Shown here: positions 43,542 through 54,394 of the stretch, piece after piece
How the letters are laid out: every line of letters begins with the position of its first letter
Position numbering within the stretch: the stretch's first letter is position 1
DNA from: Pogona vitticeps
Taxonomy: Eukaryota > Chordata > Lepidosauria > Squamata > Agamidae
Direction of reading: 5' to 3'
Assembly (NCBI RefSeq): GCF_051106095.1
Contig: NC_135793.1
Span: forward strand, 5,623,501-5,687,500
DNA length: 64,000 bases
Program-made: the position numbers and the translations under genes
The notes under the pieces: model-generated
Databases searched by the model: none
Seen by the model: the letters and a program-made list of their open reading frames with translations, nothing else
What the model was told of the DNA's origin: nothing

Positions 43542-43785
43542 CGGTGTCGTAGACAGGGATGTTCACAAGTCTTTGGTGCCAAGTCATGAGTCCCAAAACC
43601 CGAAGTCTGAGTCCCTGTTAAAAATGAACTCTTTTCTGCAGAAGAAATGGAGAGATGGGTGGGTTCCAAGTCATAAGTTGAGTCTGAGCCTTTGAAAAAA
43701 ACCCAAGTCCTGACTCGAATCCAAGTCAAGTCAAGTCTGACTTGACAGTGAGTCCTATGACCTGAGTCCCCTTCGCTGGTAGTAA
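43542..43785 (+). repeat. Second copy of the AAGTC-type dispersed repeat, downstream of TBX22
   Basis: It contains a single AAGTCTTTGGTGCCAAGTC unit, then blocks collinear with 38300..38465, starting 175 bp after the TBX22 stop. Here the internal unit has not been amplified. Confidence 0.7.
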
Positions 43786-43848
43786 CCCCCCTCCACCTTA
43801 CAGCTCCCCCGTGTGACCCTCAAAATCTGCTTTGGAGGTCCTCTAGAG

Positions 43849-43989
43849 TGGTGGTCTCCCACCTTGGGCCTCCAGATGTTCTTGGACTTCAACTCCCAGA
43901 AATCCTGGCCCAGCAGAGGTCATGGTGAAGGCTTCTGGGAGCTGTAGTCCAAGAACATCTGGAGGCCCAAGGTGGGGGGCGGACCACGG
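43849..43989. mobile_element. hAT-like foldback MITE (TBX22 3' region)
   Basis: Arms GGACTTCAACTCCCAGAAATC and GAGCTGTAGTCCAAGAACATC; flanks CTCTAGAG/CTCTAGGG match at 7 of 8 bases. It lies about 480 bp after the stop codon and is probably within the 3' UTR. Confidence 0.88.
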
Positions 43990-44280
43990 CTCTAGGGCAC
44001 AGGTGGATGAGGGAGGGGATAGGAGAAGGGGAGGAAAAAGTAAGCAGCTCCATCATTGATTTTATATCCCTCTCCCCATAAAAATGTCCAAGGTGTAGCA
44101 TCGTTTCAAAACATTTTCATTGGGAAATAGCAGCCACTGCTAGACAAAGGTGTGTGTGTAGGGCGAGGGGAAAGCATGAAAAGTGGAAGACCATGTTCTG
44201 GTGAATATACCTGCAAAGGGACTTTTTGGAGAGAGTGTGAAGTTTTCAGAAATATCCTAACACCCCCATTTCCTCTCCCA

Positions 44281-44286
44281 AATAAA
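44281..44286 (+). terminator. Candidate poly(A) signal for TBX22
   Basis: An AATAAA hexamer lies about 0.9 kb after the stop codon. It is the first clear canonical hexamer I noticed downstream. The intervening 3' UTR would contain a dispersed AAGTC-type repeat and a hAT-like MITE. Not proven. Confidence 0.35.
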
Positions 44287-44730
44287 GTACACCAAGTATC
44301 TATAGAAATGCTGGCCCGGCTCCATCCAAGTTAACAGAAGACGATGACACAGCCCAAAACAGAGACATTTTGTGTGTAAGACACAACTGCTAATTTATTA
44401 GCTCATTTTAAAAAATCATGGTTAAAATGTATATCTATTTGTATGATATTTGCACTTTCCAGCAAGATTTTAAGATCAGGAGATAACGGAGATGTCGCCA
44501 TCTGAAAAATGTTATTTTTACAAGACTGTATTTTCCTATTTCCTCAAGTGGTGATTTGATAATATTTTTCCCTGTTCAGATTTATTTCATGGACCTTTTT
44601 GAAGACTGATCCTTCGGCGCCCTCTCCCTCTTCGCTGTCCAACCGTTCTCTGCCAAGTAAAGCACTTAATCCTACAGTTGGGGCTTTTATTCTTCTCCAT
44701 CTTCACCCGATGAACAAATAACAAGGTTTA

Positions 44731-44950
44731 ATGGTTGTTGTGGGGTTTTTTGGGCTCTTTGGCCATGTTCTGAAGGTTGTTCTTCCTAACGTCCCAAGCC
44801 AACTACACCAGAGCACAGAGTGCTGTCCTCTGAAGATGCCGGCCACAGAGACTGGCAAAACGTTAGGAAGAACAACCTTCAGAACACGGCCAAAGAGCCT
44901 GAAAAAACCACAACAACCATTAGATTCTGGCCGTGAAAGCCTTTGCGAAT
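44731..44950 (+). mobile_element. 220-bp Penelope-like non-autonomous element with hammerhead-like motif
   Basis: A perfect 10-bp direct repeat ACAAGGTTTA (44721..44730 and 44951..44960) flanks the element. About 60 bp at the left (to the AACGTC near 44795) is nearly reverse-complementary to about 44857..44920. Between the arms lie CTGAAGA (44830..44836), a GCC/GGC hairpin and then an A-rich AAAACGTTAGG. This resembles the hammerhead cores known from Penelope-like elements (CUGANGA, stem II, GAAA, helix III, with the cleavage GUC upstream). The core differs slightly from consensus, so activity is uncertain. Confidence 0.65.
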
Positions 44951-44999
44951 ACAAGGTTTAAGCTTCATAGCTATCATGTGAAAGGGCTCATTCTCAAAG

Positions 45000-46385
45000 C
45001 AGTCCTACCTCTGCTACTGATGCTTCTGCAAAAATAAGCACAACACAACAAGGTACAAATATCACACCAACAAAGCAGAAAAGCTAGAAAATGAATATAT
45101 AAGACCAGATTCCAGATAGAACAGAAACAGAAGGAAAACTAGGGAGTCTGGATGTCTGGCCAGTCAGCTTTTAGGGTCTGTCTCTCTGTCTGCCAAGAAG
45201 AGGGGGCAGGAATTGCACAGCTGTGGGTCACATGCCCTGGGGGTGGTGGTGGCTGTGTGTTGTGTTCCTTTTGGGCTCTAATCCATGGGGAGGGGGGGAT
45301 CGGCCCCATCAGATGCTTACAAGGGGTGCAATTCTATATTTAAATGCTGTCCCTCCTCCCTAAAGCCCAAAATAGCTTGCCTGCCCCCCAAAAAACAAAA
45401 AAGGATGGAAACGCACCCCCCCCAATTCTTCTGTGATTGAAAAGAGAGTAGTAGAGAAGCCCCTTTCTGAAGATTTTCTCAGGGCTGGACCAGAGGTGAA
45501 ATATACACCCATCCATCCCATGATCTCTGGAAGAGCATCCCAAGCATTATGGGATGTATCGGAACCTCATCTGGAAGGCCAGATAAAGAGCTGAACCAGA
45601 AGTAAAGAATACCTGTGAAAAAAAGTCTAGGCTTACTCGTGATGCGCTCTACATTGTGTAGTCGTACACAATGTCTCCTTATATACCAGCTTCCCTTCTG
45701 AGGACTCAAGGCGAGGGATAGAGTTAGGGTTCTACTCTCTAGAGATCAACAGGTTTCACCAACATATTTTCTAGCAGAACGTTTGGATGTTTCATTAAAA
45801 AAGAATTACTTCAATTTTGCAGGAGAATTTTACATGCAAACCGAAGGGTTGGCAAGGAGATGCGCCGCAGGGCCTGGTATTGCTAATTGGTGTATGGCTG
45901 ATCTATAAAATAACACTATTTGCAACCCTGAAAAACGTCCCTTCTATTCAGAAACAGATGATCGTTTGGTGGTTATGAAACCAGACACTTTCCTTAATGA
46001 CTTTTGCAATTGGATGAATACAGCAGAAGGAAATGTCACATTTTCGTAGCCACCGGACAAAACCTGTTGACTGTTTCTAGACTTTGCTGTATTTAAAACA
46101 CTGAGGGTGTGGGGGGGAAACTAGCAGTTGATGCATTCAGTAAAGTATGGATAGGAGTTCTAGTCCTCGCTTTAGGGCATTTCACCCGCCCTACCTGAGA
46201 AGGAACCTCCCTATCAGCCCCCCCCCCGCCCTTGGCTGAGTGATTTCTCCCCCTCAGCCTGTCTTTCCTCTGGCCATTTGTAAACCTTTTATGCCCTTAA
46301 ATCAGAGACTGGGAGTTGGAAACTAGTCTAGGCTTTCTCAGGGCTCTGTGGTGGTTCCATCGGCTGGGCTGCCAATGGCCCTAAC
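45000..46385. other. Intergenic, no recognised feature
   Basis: Unique-looking, with G and C homopolymer runs. No coding signal. Confidence 0.5.
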
Positions 46386-46387
46386 CT

Positions 46388-46450
46388 GAAAATAAGCCCT
46401 AGTAAGATTTTTCAGGATTCTCGTCATATAAGCCCTACCCCAAAAATAAG
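46388..46450. mobile_element. Partial MITE-like repeat
   Basis: CTGAAAATAAGCCCTAGTAAG and CCCCAAAAATAAGTCCCAG recall a common vertebrate DNA-transposon end motif. Only one end is clear. Confidence 0.35.
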
Positions 46451-47098
46451 TCCCAGTGAAGGGAAACTCTGCCCTCTACCTTTGTTCAGCAACCGGAAGA
46501 AGAGGACAGGACTGTATTTGAATAAATATAGATGGTTGTACATGAAAAAAAAAAAACACATCCCCTGATGTTTTATTTTGAAGCCAAAATTAATATAACA
46601 CCCTGTCAGGTGCAACAGAAGCACCTCCTTGACCATCACACGGTGTGCTTTAAGGCGGTCCCTGGGGTCAATGCAGAGAGGCAGGATCTGCACTCTAACC
46701 TGCAAGGCCCCATCAGGTGAGCACGAACAGACCTCTCCTCCTCCTCCTTCGGAGAACTTCGCCTCCAAAGGCCAGCCAAAGATCTTTGTGGCTTTTCACC
46801 TTGAAGTTCTTCACCTCCCCAGTAAGGAGCTCCGCCCTGGGTTTTTGGTGAGGCCCGCTGCTCGCCTACAGCTGTTTTTGCTGCTTCTGCTGCTGGCCTT
46901 CTGAGGGTCAGTAGACCACCAGAACCCCTTGCTTCAGATAGCAGAGAAAGGAGGATCTCCCCATCATTCCTCCTCATTTTGGCCAGGGGTTCCCTTCTCT
47001 CTCCCACCCTCATATGGTGCCTCATAGACTCATGTAAAAGTGTCGGGCTGGAAGGATCCCCAAGGGTGGTCTGGTCTGAATTTGAAGCTGGATGAATA

Positions 47099-47359
47099 CA
47101 GTGGGGTCTTGACTTGAGAACTTAATCCGTATTGGAAGGCGGTTCTCAAGTCAAAAAGTCTGTAAGTCAAGTCTCCATTGACCTACAGTGCATTGAAAAC
47201 CGATTAATCCCGTAACAGGCCGTTTTTGTTCCATTTTGGTTTTTTTCTGGTCTGTAAGTCAAATCTCAGTCTGCAAGTCAAACCTAAATTTTGCGGCCAG
47301 AGAAGTCTGTAACTCAAAAAGTCTGTAAGTCAAGCCGTCTGTAAGTCAAGGGTCCACTG
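47099..47359. mobile_element. Tigger/pogo-like MITE, GTCTTGACTT subfamily
   Basis: Begins CAGTGGGGTCTTGACTTGAG and ends GTCAAGGGTCCACTG, both bounded by TA. The interior repeats CTGTAAGTCAA several times. Confidence 0.85.
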
Positions 47360-47389
47360 TACAGGAGGTGAAAATATAAAATTCTAGAT

Positions 47390-47615
47390 CCTGTGTTCAA
47401 TCCCAATATCAAATTCAGACCTGAGTTCAATCCCAATAGGCTCAAGGTAACCGTTTCAGTGTTGACACAACCTTTTGTTCTTCTGAGGTCGATAAATTGA
47501 GTATCCTGGGAGGGGGCCAGTGTGTAGCCTGCAGGATTAAATTATAGACCACAGAGAAATTGCTTTAAGCCCTGTGGGGTGGTGTAGAAGCAGTACACTT
47601 TGCTTTGTTAAATTG
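47390..47615 (+). mobile_element. MIR-like tRNA-SINE remnant
   Basis: GTGTTCAATCCCAATATC, GAGGTCGATAAATTGAGTA and GCTTTAAGCCCTGTGGGG follow the layout of a lizard SINE whose body contains GGTAAATTGAGTACC. Family uncertain. Confidence 0.5.
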
Positions 47616-47721
47616 TGCTCACCTGGAGAAAATCTGAGCCTTCAGGGCCTTGACTAAGCCAAGTTCAGGTCTAGTTTGCTGTTAGAAAAGGAAGATACCC
47701 CAGTGCTTCCTGGGAGCTCAG

Positions 47722-48310
47722 ATGAGACATCCCTATTCCACTTACATGCTTAGTCCTTCTTGTAAGGATTGTCTCCAACGCATTTTTGGTATCACCTGGC
47801 AGGACAAAATTCCAAATAGAGCAGTCCTAGAACGAGCTGGAATTTTTAGCATGTATACATTACTGAAACAGCGACATCTACGTTGGCTTGGGCATGTCGT
47901 GAGAATGGCTGATGGTTGGATTCCAAAAGATCTCCTGTATGGAGAATTAGTGCAGGGAACGCACCCCAGAGGGAGACCACAGCTGCGATACAAGGAGATC
48001 TGCAAGCGGGATCTGAAGGCCTTAGGAATGGACCTCAACAGATGGGAAACCCTGACATCTGAGCGTTGAACCTGGAGGCAGGCGGTGAATCACGGCCTCT
48101 CCCAATTTGAAGAGACCCTTGTCCAGCAGGCTGAGGAGAAGAGGCAGTCCCAAAACCAGACAAATCAGGGAGCTGGACAGAGGACTGATTGTACTTGTCT
48201 TCAGTGTGGAAGGGATGGTCACTCTCGAATTGGCCTTCTCAGCCAAACTAGGCGCTGTTCCAAGACCCCCATTCAGAGCCCGTTGCCATAGTCTCTTGAG
48301 ACTGAAGGAT
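47722..48310 (+). mobile_element. Non-LTR retrotransposon RT C-terminal fragment
   Basis: The frame reads CKDCLQRIFGITWQDKIPN, then LKQRHLRWLGHVVRM, IPKDLLYGELVQG and RGRPQLRYKEICKRDLKALG. After one in-frame stop (48067..48069) the same frame continues with HGLSQFEETLVQQAEEKRQ and a zinc-knuckle-like CLQCGRDGHSRIGL. This is the C-terminus of a vertebrate LINE polyprotein; I cannot fix the clade. A nearly continuous frame suggests moderate age. Confidence 0.75.
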
Positions 48311-48319
48311 GCCTAATTG

Positions 48320-49495
48320 AACTGAAGGATTCTGGCCATTGTTAAATTGGGCATAGGACAAGAAATGGTAGTTTGGAGGACTGTATATTTTACATTCCTC
48401 CGAGCAGGGGCATAACTGTCTCCTATATCTTTCCATAACCCACATGTTTAGAGTTTCGTAAAAGCTCGCCACATAATAAATATTGTAACTTTGCATGAGC
48501 GAAGATGAAGTAAAGGTCTCCCCCCCCCCCCCCGCCGGCAGTGTCTGCTTCCATTTACAGAAGTGAATGGGTTTGACAGCATTTGAAGTCCTGTGATTTC
48601 GGAACCCCTTTGAAATGCACGGGCGTTTTGATCCTTCAGGAGCCCAAATTAAAGAACACATTTGTATCCAAGCTGAGTCCCCCAGCTGGTTTCGCCAGAA
48701 TGGAGTCATGTTTATGGTACAAATTTAAAAGAAACCGAACGCACAGCTCGCCTGAGCGGTGGTGGTTCTTTTGATATCCGTCCCTTCAAATGCAGGTTTC
48801 GTCTTTGGTCTGCAATTAGATGATAATTTGTATCGGAATTGTACAAACAAACCTGGATTGGATGACAATATGGAGCGGGCTAATAGGTACATGTGCTATC
48901 TGAAACCTGTCCGGTATGAAAGCTATTTACATGTGGGGCTCAACCCTTTCCGACAGACTGTTTCAATAACGTAGAAAACTGGAATCATTTGTCCCAAAGT
49001 GCATGTTTACAAATTTGTGCGGCACACTAATATATAAATGGATTTTATAGGAAACAGATGTCTTTAGACACAGCATTGATCTGCTCCTTTTATTGTAAGA
49101 TTGATACAGACACACGTTCGTCTGCACACGGGCGCTTACATCTCAATATTGGTTATATTTCGTAACAGAAAGGGTGCATCTGGTCGTACGTGAACGCACA
49201 GACCACTTTGGCTGTTTCTAAGCATGATGGAAAGTGCTAGTTTCAAAATGCAAAGCTGAAAGTAAATCTCAAAACTTCCTTTTGATATTTTCTTTTTAAA
49301 AGCTGGTGTGAGAGCGAAGGCTAAGGAGCAAGTCATGGATGCTTCAGACAGATATATGACGAAGGATGTGATTTGACAAAGCGCATACGCAACCCACATT
49401 TGTGTTGCAAAGCTCTGCATTTTTTTGTTACATTCCTTTAGCTGTGCAGTGATTCACCAAGGAGAATAACTTCAAGTTCTCCCAGATAGTCAACC
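48320..49495. other. Intergenic, no recognised repeat
   Basis: Includes a C run (48522..48533). 48780..49440 is complex, unique-looking sequence that could hold a conserved element; no protein homology seen. Confidence 0.45.
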
Positions 49496-49499
49496 CCTT

Positions 49500-49705
49500 C
49501 CTCATCAACTGGCACTTCAGTAACTCACTCTGAGTTATTCATAAGATGAAGAATTTTTAAAAGTTTCATAACTTGCAGTTGTGAACAGATTGACAGCAAA
49601 CTAACAGACTGGCTTCAAGAAAGGGAAAGAGCACTCAGCAGAGAGGCGGGACTCTCTTTGAATTCAGAGGTGAGAAGTAATGATTGGTTAGTGCTCGATA
49701 GACTG
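49500..49705 (+). repeat. Unrecognised dispersed repeat, copy 1
   Basis: CACTCAGCAGAGAGGCGGGAC, CTTTGAATTCAGAGG and TTGGTTAGTGCT match the reverse complement of 53230..53510. The left part (CAGTAACTCACTCTGAG) also corresponds. Not a family I know. Confidence 0.65.
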
Positions 49706-49742
49706 ACAGAAAGCCCAGCCCATAAAGATCTCTTTCAGCCAA

Positions 49743-49970
49743 TTCTTTAAGTCAATTCTGACTTATGGCGACCCTTTTCAGGGTTTCCTAGGTAGGAAAT
49801 ACTCAGAAGTGCTTTACCCTTCCCTTCCTCTAGGGGCACTGTGGGACTGTGCAGCTGGCCCAAGGCCACCCAGGCTGGCTCTTCTCCCTGGAGGCTCAGT
49901 GTGAAATCGAACACCCAACCTCTGGCTCTACGGCCAGATACCTAAACCACTGAGCTATCTAGCCAGCTAG
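49743..49970 (-). mobile_element. Sauria-type tRNA-SINE
   Basis: GTCAATTCTGACTTATGGCG tail, CCCTTTTCAGGGTTTCC, GACTGTGCAGCTGGCCCAAGG and the head AACACCCAACCTCTGGCTC, ending CACTGAGCTATCTAGCC. Confidence 0.88.
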
Positions 49971-49974
49971 ACGC

Positions 49975-50720
49975 TAGAAATTAATGAGCTAGAAAGGCCA
50001 AACATCTGAGAGCATAAGGCATCTTCATCCCTCGCACTGTTTTCTTTGAGTAATGCAGGTAGCTCATACACAGAACAGATAGATGTCCTGTATTGAATGT
50101 ATCTTTTTAAAAATCCCTAACGCGCTTCAAGAAGACTACAGAGGAAGGCTGTGTTAGGTAGTCTAAGAAAAACAGAAGCTTGAACATGTATGGTTCCTGT
50201 ACTTCTATTGTCTTTTCCCACGGGCAAATGTGCAATGAAAATCAAGAGAAGTGGAGCCATTGTATAAAACGATGTCCTTCCATTGGATTTCCTAGGCTAT
50301 AGGCTCCAGTTGACCTTGACCATATGGGGGCCGAGGAAATTTATAAACGTTCAGATGGAAATACGTAGAAAGGAAGAAATAGAGCTGTTTCGGCACAGTG
50401 TTTCCTGGCCTTCCATATATTTATGGGAAGAAATATTGACTTGGTGCAGTTTCTGCAGATGTTATGGATTACCTCAGGGAATCCTGGCTCCCGACCAAGA
50501 CACCACGCAGGTGATTCGGTACAACGAACCTCGTATTTTATAGGTTTTTCACAACCTATTTCTCTGCCTCTCTCCCTTCTTCAGAACAGCTTCCAACCTA
50601 TATCCAAAAGTCACTCGTCAAGACCTGAGAGTTTTCCCCCTCCCCCCTCAACTTTACCATTACAATTATTGGTGTAATGAAGAGGAATCAATATTTCAAG
50701 TTTTGCAATGGATAATTTGC

Positions 50721-50780
<60 letters not shown>

Positions 50781-51875
50781 AAATTAAGTTTTCCAAAGGA
50801 AACGAATAATTGCATTAAATGCTAGCACAGTGGCTGCTAAATGAACTGGCACGAACCACCGAACCAGTTCGTGCCCATCTCTCGCTATTACTGTTCCATG
50901 GCTCTAAGGTCATCACTAGTCCATTGCACTCAACTATTCCAAACATTCTCCCAGTGAGAACTGGAAATCCTACAAAGCCATACTGTGCCTTACAGTTTAG
51001 AATCCTAAATGTAGAGCCTTTCACATGCCAATGTTTCCTAACCAGCCTAGCTCATCTTGAATTAAAGGGAAACTATTTCCATTGACTGTCTCACAATGTA
51101 GGGCTAGTTTCACAGTGGCCATGAAGACACAGCTCATGAACTGGTAAGGATGATGTCCTTCTGTTGCCCACGTGGCTGCAGGTTCCAAAAGCTTGATACA
51201 ACCGAATCCCTTTTGCAGTGAAGTCTTGCTTTTCTCCTTCACCGCGGTGACTCCGATCTCATCTTTTCGCCGCCCAGCCGTGATCTCTGGGACCCTTTCC
51301 TTGGCCGCTGGAAGTGAACAGCTGTGAACACTTAGTGGCTAATCAGCTCAATTTGGCTCACCTGTGTGAGTGATCTTTGACAGGTCCATCTGCTTTAAGT
51401 CAAGCCTACAAATGAAACAGATTTTCAGTCCAAAATAGCCCCTCATGTTAAATGCAATGAGGAGAAGACCTTCCTTCCCCACCTCTTCCTGTAAGTCTAG
51501 ATTTTAAGTAGCAAAGGCCAGTTTCTGCCCTTATTAATGCATGCATCTTGGATGTCGGATGCTAAGAAGAAGACCTCGAGGAATAATTTCAAGATAATTA
51601 GCAGCTTAAACATGGCCTAAAATGTTAATAGAGAAGATCCGTTCCCCGATATTTTCCCTATAATTTTAGCTGGTCCTCTTGAGCTAATGGCTTACAATCT
51701 GACAGCCACATGCCTTCAATAAACACCTGTCCTCATGATTATTTGTTTCCCGTTGAACAAAAAAATACACCTGTATGCATTTTTCTAAAGCACTTTCCTG
51801 AGCGATGGAGCCTGTCTGGGCATTATTAAGTTCTCTTGACTTTTTTCTATTTTATCTTTTTGATGATTCCCTCCA
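49975..51875. other. Intergenic, mostly unique
   Basis: Apart from the CTTT microsatellite, I noticed only a short GAACCAGTTCGTGCCCATCTC motif near 50862, known to me as part of a dispersed squamate repeat. Confidence 0.45.
50723..50780 (+). repeat. (CTTT)n microsatellite
   Basis: Around fourteen perfect CTTT units with no interruption. Confidence 0.97.
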
Positions 51876-51878
51876 GGG

Positions 51879-52392
51879 ATTGTTGTTGTTGTTCAGTCGT
51901 TTAGTCGTGTCCGACTCTCCGTGACCCCATGGACCAGAGCACGCCAGGCCCTCCTGTCTTCCACTGCCTCCCGGAGTTGGGTTAAATTCCTGTTGGTCAC
52001 TTCGATGACCCTGTCCATCCATCTCGTCCTCTGTCGTCCCTTTCTCCTCTTGTCTTCACATTTTCCTAACATCAGGGTCTTTTCCAGGGAGTCTTCTCTT
52101 CTCATGAGATGGCCAAAGGATTGGAGCCTCAGCTTCAGGATCTGTCCTTCCAGTGAGCACTCAGGGTTGATTTCCTTCAAAATGGATAGGTTTGTTCTCC
52201 TTGCAGTCCAGGAGACTCTCAAGAGCCTCCTCCAGCACCACAATTCAAAGGCATCAATTCTTCGGCGATCAGCTTTCTTTATGGTCCAGCTCTCACTTCC
52301 ATACATCACTACAGGAAAAACCATAGCTTTGACTATGCGGACTTTTGTTGGCAAGTTGATGTCTCTGCTTTTTAGGGTGCTGTCGAGGTTTG
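51879..52392 (-). mobile_element. Bov-B (RTE) LINE 3' end, long open C-terminus
   Basis: The minus strand is open for 153 codons (51893..52354): VMYGSESWTIKKADRRRIDAF, ELWCWRRLLRVSW, GHLMRREDSLEKTLMLGKCE, RAWRALVHGVTESRTRL. It is 5'-truncated. A hAT-like MITE starts within a few bases of its truncated end. Confidence 0.94.
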
Positions 52393-52400
52393 CTCTATGG

Positions 52401-52526
52401 ACATGGGTGGTCCCCAGATGTTCTTGGACTACAATCCCCAGAAGCCTTCGCCACCACCTCTGCTGGCCAGGATTTCTAGGAGCTGAAGTCCAAAACCATC
52501 TGGAGGCCCAAGGTTGGGGACCACTG
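52401..52526. mobile_element. hAT-like foldback MITE, left end internally shortened
   Basis: The right terminus GGTTGGGGACCACTG is intact. The left begins GGTGGTCCCC and jumps to the AGATGTTC segment. Flanks CTCTATGG/CTCTAGAG are partly alike. It abuts the truncated end of a Bov-B fragment. Confidence 0.8.
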
Positions 52527-53229
52527 CTCTAGAGCGCCCATCTCCACTAAGGAACATATACCTCAAACTGCTATAAATGTGTAATGCTAAATCTGCAATC
52601 TATACATTAAAAGACAGACTATACCTGATCAGGTGGATGAAGGTCTTTTCCGACCTGCCTCTGTCCTCCTCTGTCATCTTCTTCACCTTGACAGTCCCTT
52701 TATGGTCTGGATGAACCACAGGGATGCCTAGAAATTTTCACATCTTACGTCAGCTCTGCCCATCCAGCTATCAAATTCATATCTAGGAGCAGCATAGAGC
52801 ATCCTTTACTTGATGTCCCCCTTCCCACTTAAAATTTCAACGTTGTTGTCACAGACCTTTGCCAAGGCCCAAACTTACCTTCAACAGGAAATGCTGCCAT
52901 CTCAAACAGACAGTGAAGAATGTTGTACATGGCGTGGCTCTCTGGATAAAACTGCATTTGTAATACCAAAGAAAACAGTCATATAAAAAAGTGAAATCCA
53001 GAAATACCTGCCTTACCAAGGATATATTGTGGTGTCCAACAGGAAGGCAACAACTGCCATTTCAAGAGAAAAGTGGACTTATTGATGATTGGGAAAACAT
53101 CTTTGGACTTGATGGTGAACTTTATAGACTTGGTATTTTAGCGCTTCTTGGCTTGAACCCAAAGCATAGCACCCCTTATAACATTAGGACTTATAAAATT
53201 ATTTGAAGCCTCTCTTGTTGCTCATAGTT

Positions 53230-53510
53230 TGTTTGAGAGGAACTATTCTGGGGTGATTATCTTCCCAGCACTAACCAATGGTTTCTCCCAGCCTTTGAAT
53301 TCAAATAGAGTCTCACGTCTCTGCTGAGTGTCTTTTCTCTCTCTATCCTCAGTCAGGAGGCCGTTGTTTGTTTGCTGTTGATCAGTTCAGTTGGTTACTA
53401 AGTATGTGTGCAGTCAGAACACAAGTCTGTAATTTCAAGCAACTGTGAGTTAATACATGTTTCTACTCTTTCTCCTACAAATGTCTCAGAGTAAATTACT
53501 GAGACTTTAA
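53230..53510 (-). repeat. Unrecognised dispersed repeat, copy 2 (inverted)
   Basis: AGCACTAACCAATGG, CCTTTGAATTCAAATAG, GTCTCTGCTGAGTG and CTCAGAGTAAATTACTGAG match copy 1 in reverse order and on the opposite strand. About 3.5 kb separates the copies. Confidence 0.65.
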
Positions 53511-54081
53511 GAGCAATTTAATGAGAAAGGGTGGGCTGTCCGGAGAACTCGTAGCTGCTCTCTATGGATCTCTGCACAGCAAAAGGAATTTTACCAGAAA
53601 TTCAAAAGTCTGCAACCATATCATTCATCTGCTTTGAAATACTACCTTGGAAACCATTCACTGTTATTCAGAGCAAACGGATGAGCCAGAAGCTGGAACA
53701 TCTTGCTACAACATTTAATATTTTGTTTTCTGTTTAGTTAGTCTCTCTCTCTCTCTCTCAAACTCTCTATTCAACTTTTTTTGGCAAGATTCAGGATGGA
53801 AAACAATACCCTTCAGCTCCAGATGCTTGACAGACTAATTCTGTAGGTTACATTTAACACATAGCCGCAGCTGTAGCTAATAAGGGGGCTGTCGCTCTTA
53901 TTCTCCTCTGATATGAAGTTAAAACGAACAGGAAATATTTATGCCCTAAAAGGCGTGTGGCATATTAAACAGATAATGTGAAGCTATGTTACCCCCCCCT
54001 TCTTTGAAAACACAGGTCATCTCATCCAACCAAGTTGAAACATCATAACTCAACTCCATTCCTTTCTCAGTTATCAGAATA

Positions 54082-54388
54082 CAGTGGTGCCTCGCAAGAC
54101 GATTGCCTCGCGGGACGATTAAGCCGCAAGACGATGGGTTTTTGTGATCGCTATTGAGCTTCGCAAGATGGTTTTTCCTATGGATAATTTTCGTGAGACG
54201 ATGTTTGGGTCTATGCTTCAAAAGACTTTTTTTTTAGACCGATGCTTCGCAGGATGGTTTTCCCCCATTGGAAAACATTAAATAGATTTCAGTGCATTCC
54301 AATGGGGAACTGCGTTTTGCAAGACGATGTTTTCGCAAGACAGCAATTTTCACGGAACGAATTAATATCGTCTTGCAAGGCACCACTG
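54082..54388. mobile_element. Tigger/pogo-like MITE with TA duplication
   Basis: Termini CAGTGGTGCCTCGCAAGACG and CGTCTTGCAAGGCACCACTG flanked by TA. It shares termini with 13964..14369 but has different internal repeats (TTCGCAAGACG-like). Confidence 0.88.
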
Positions 54389-54394
54389 TAGTTG

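Noticed and set aside
48759-48974. 71-aa open frame in unique sequence
   Set aside because: It has no known homology and no convincing splice borders; kept only as part of a possibly conserved non-coding stretch.
51921-52532. 203-aa plus-strand open frame
   Set aside because: Antisense shadow of Bov-B running into a hAT-like MITE.
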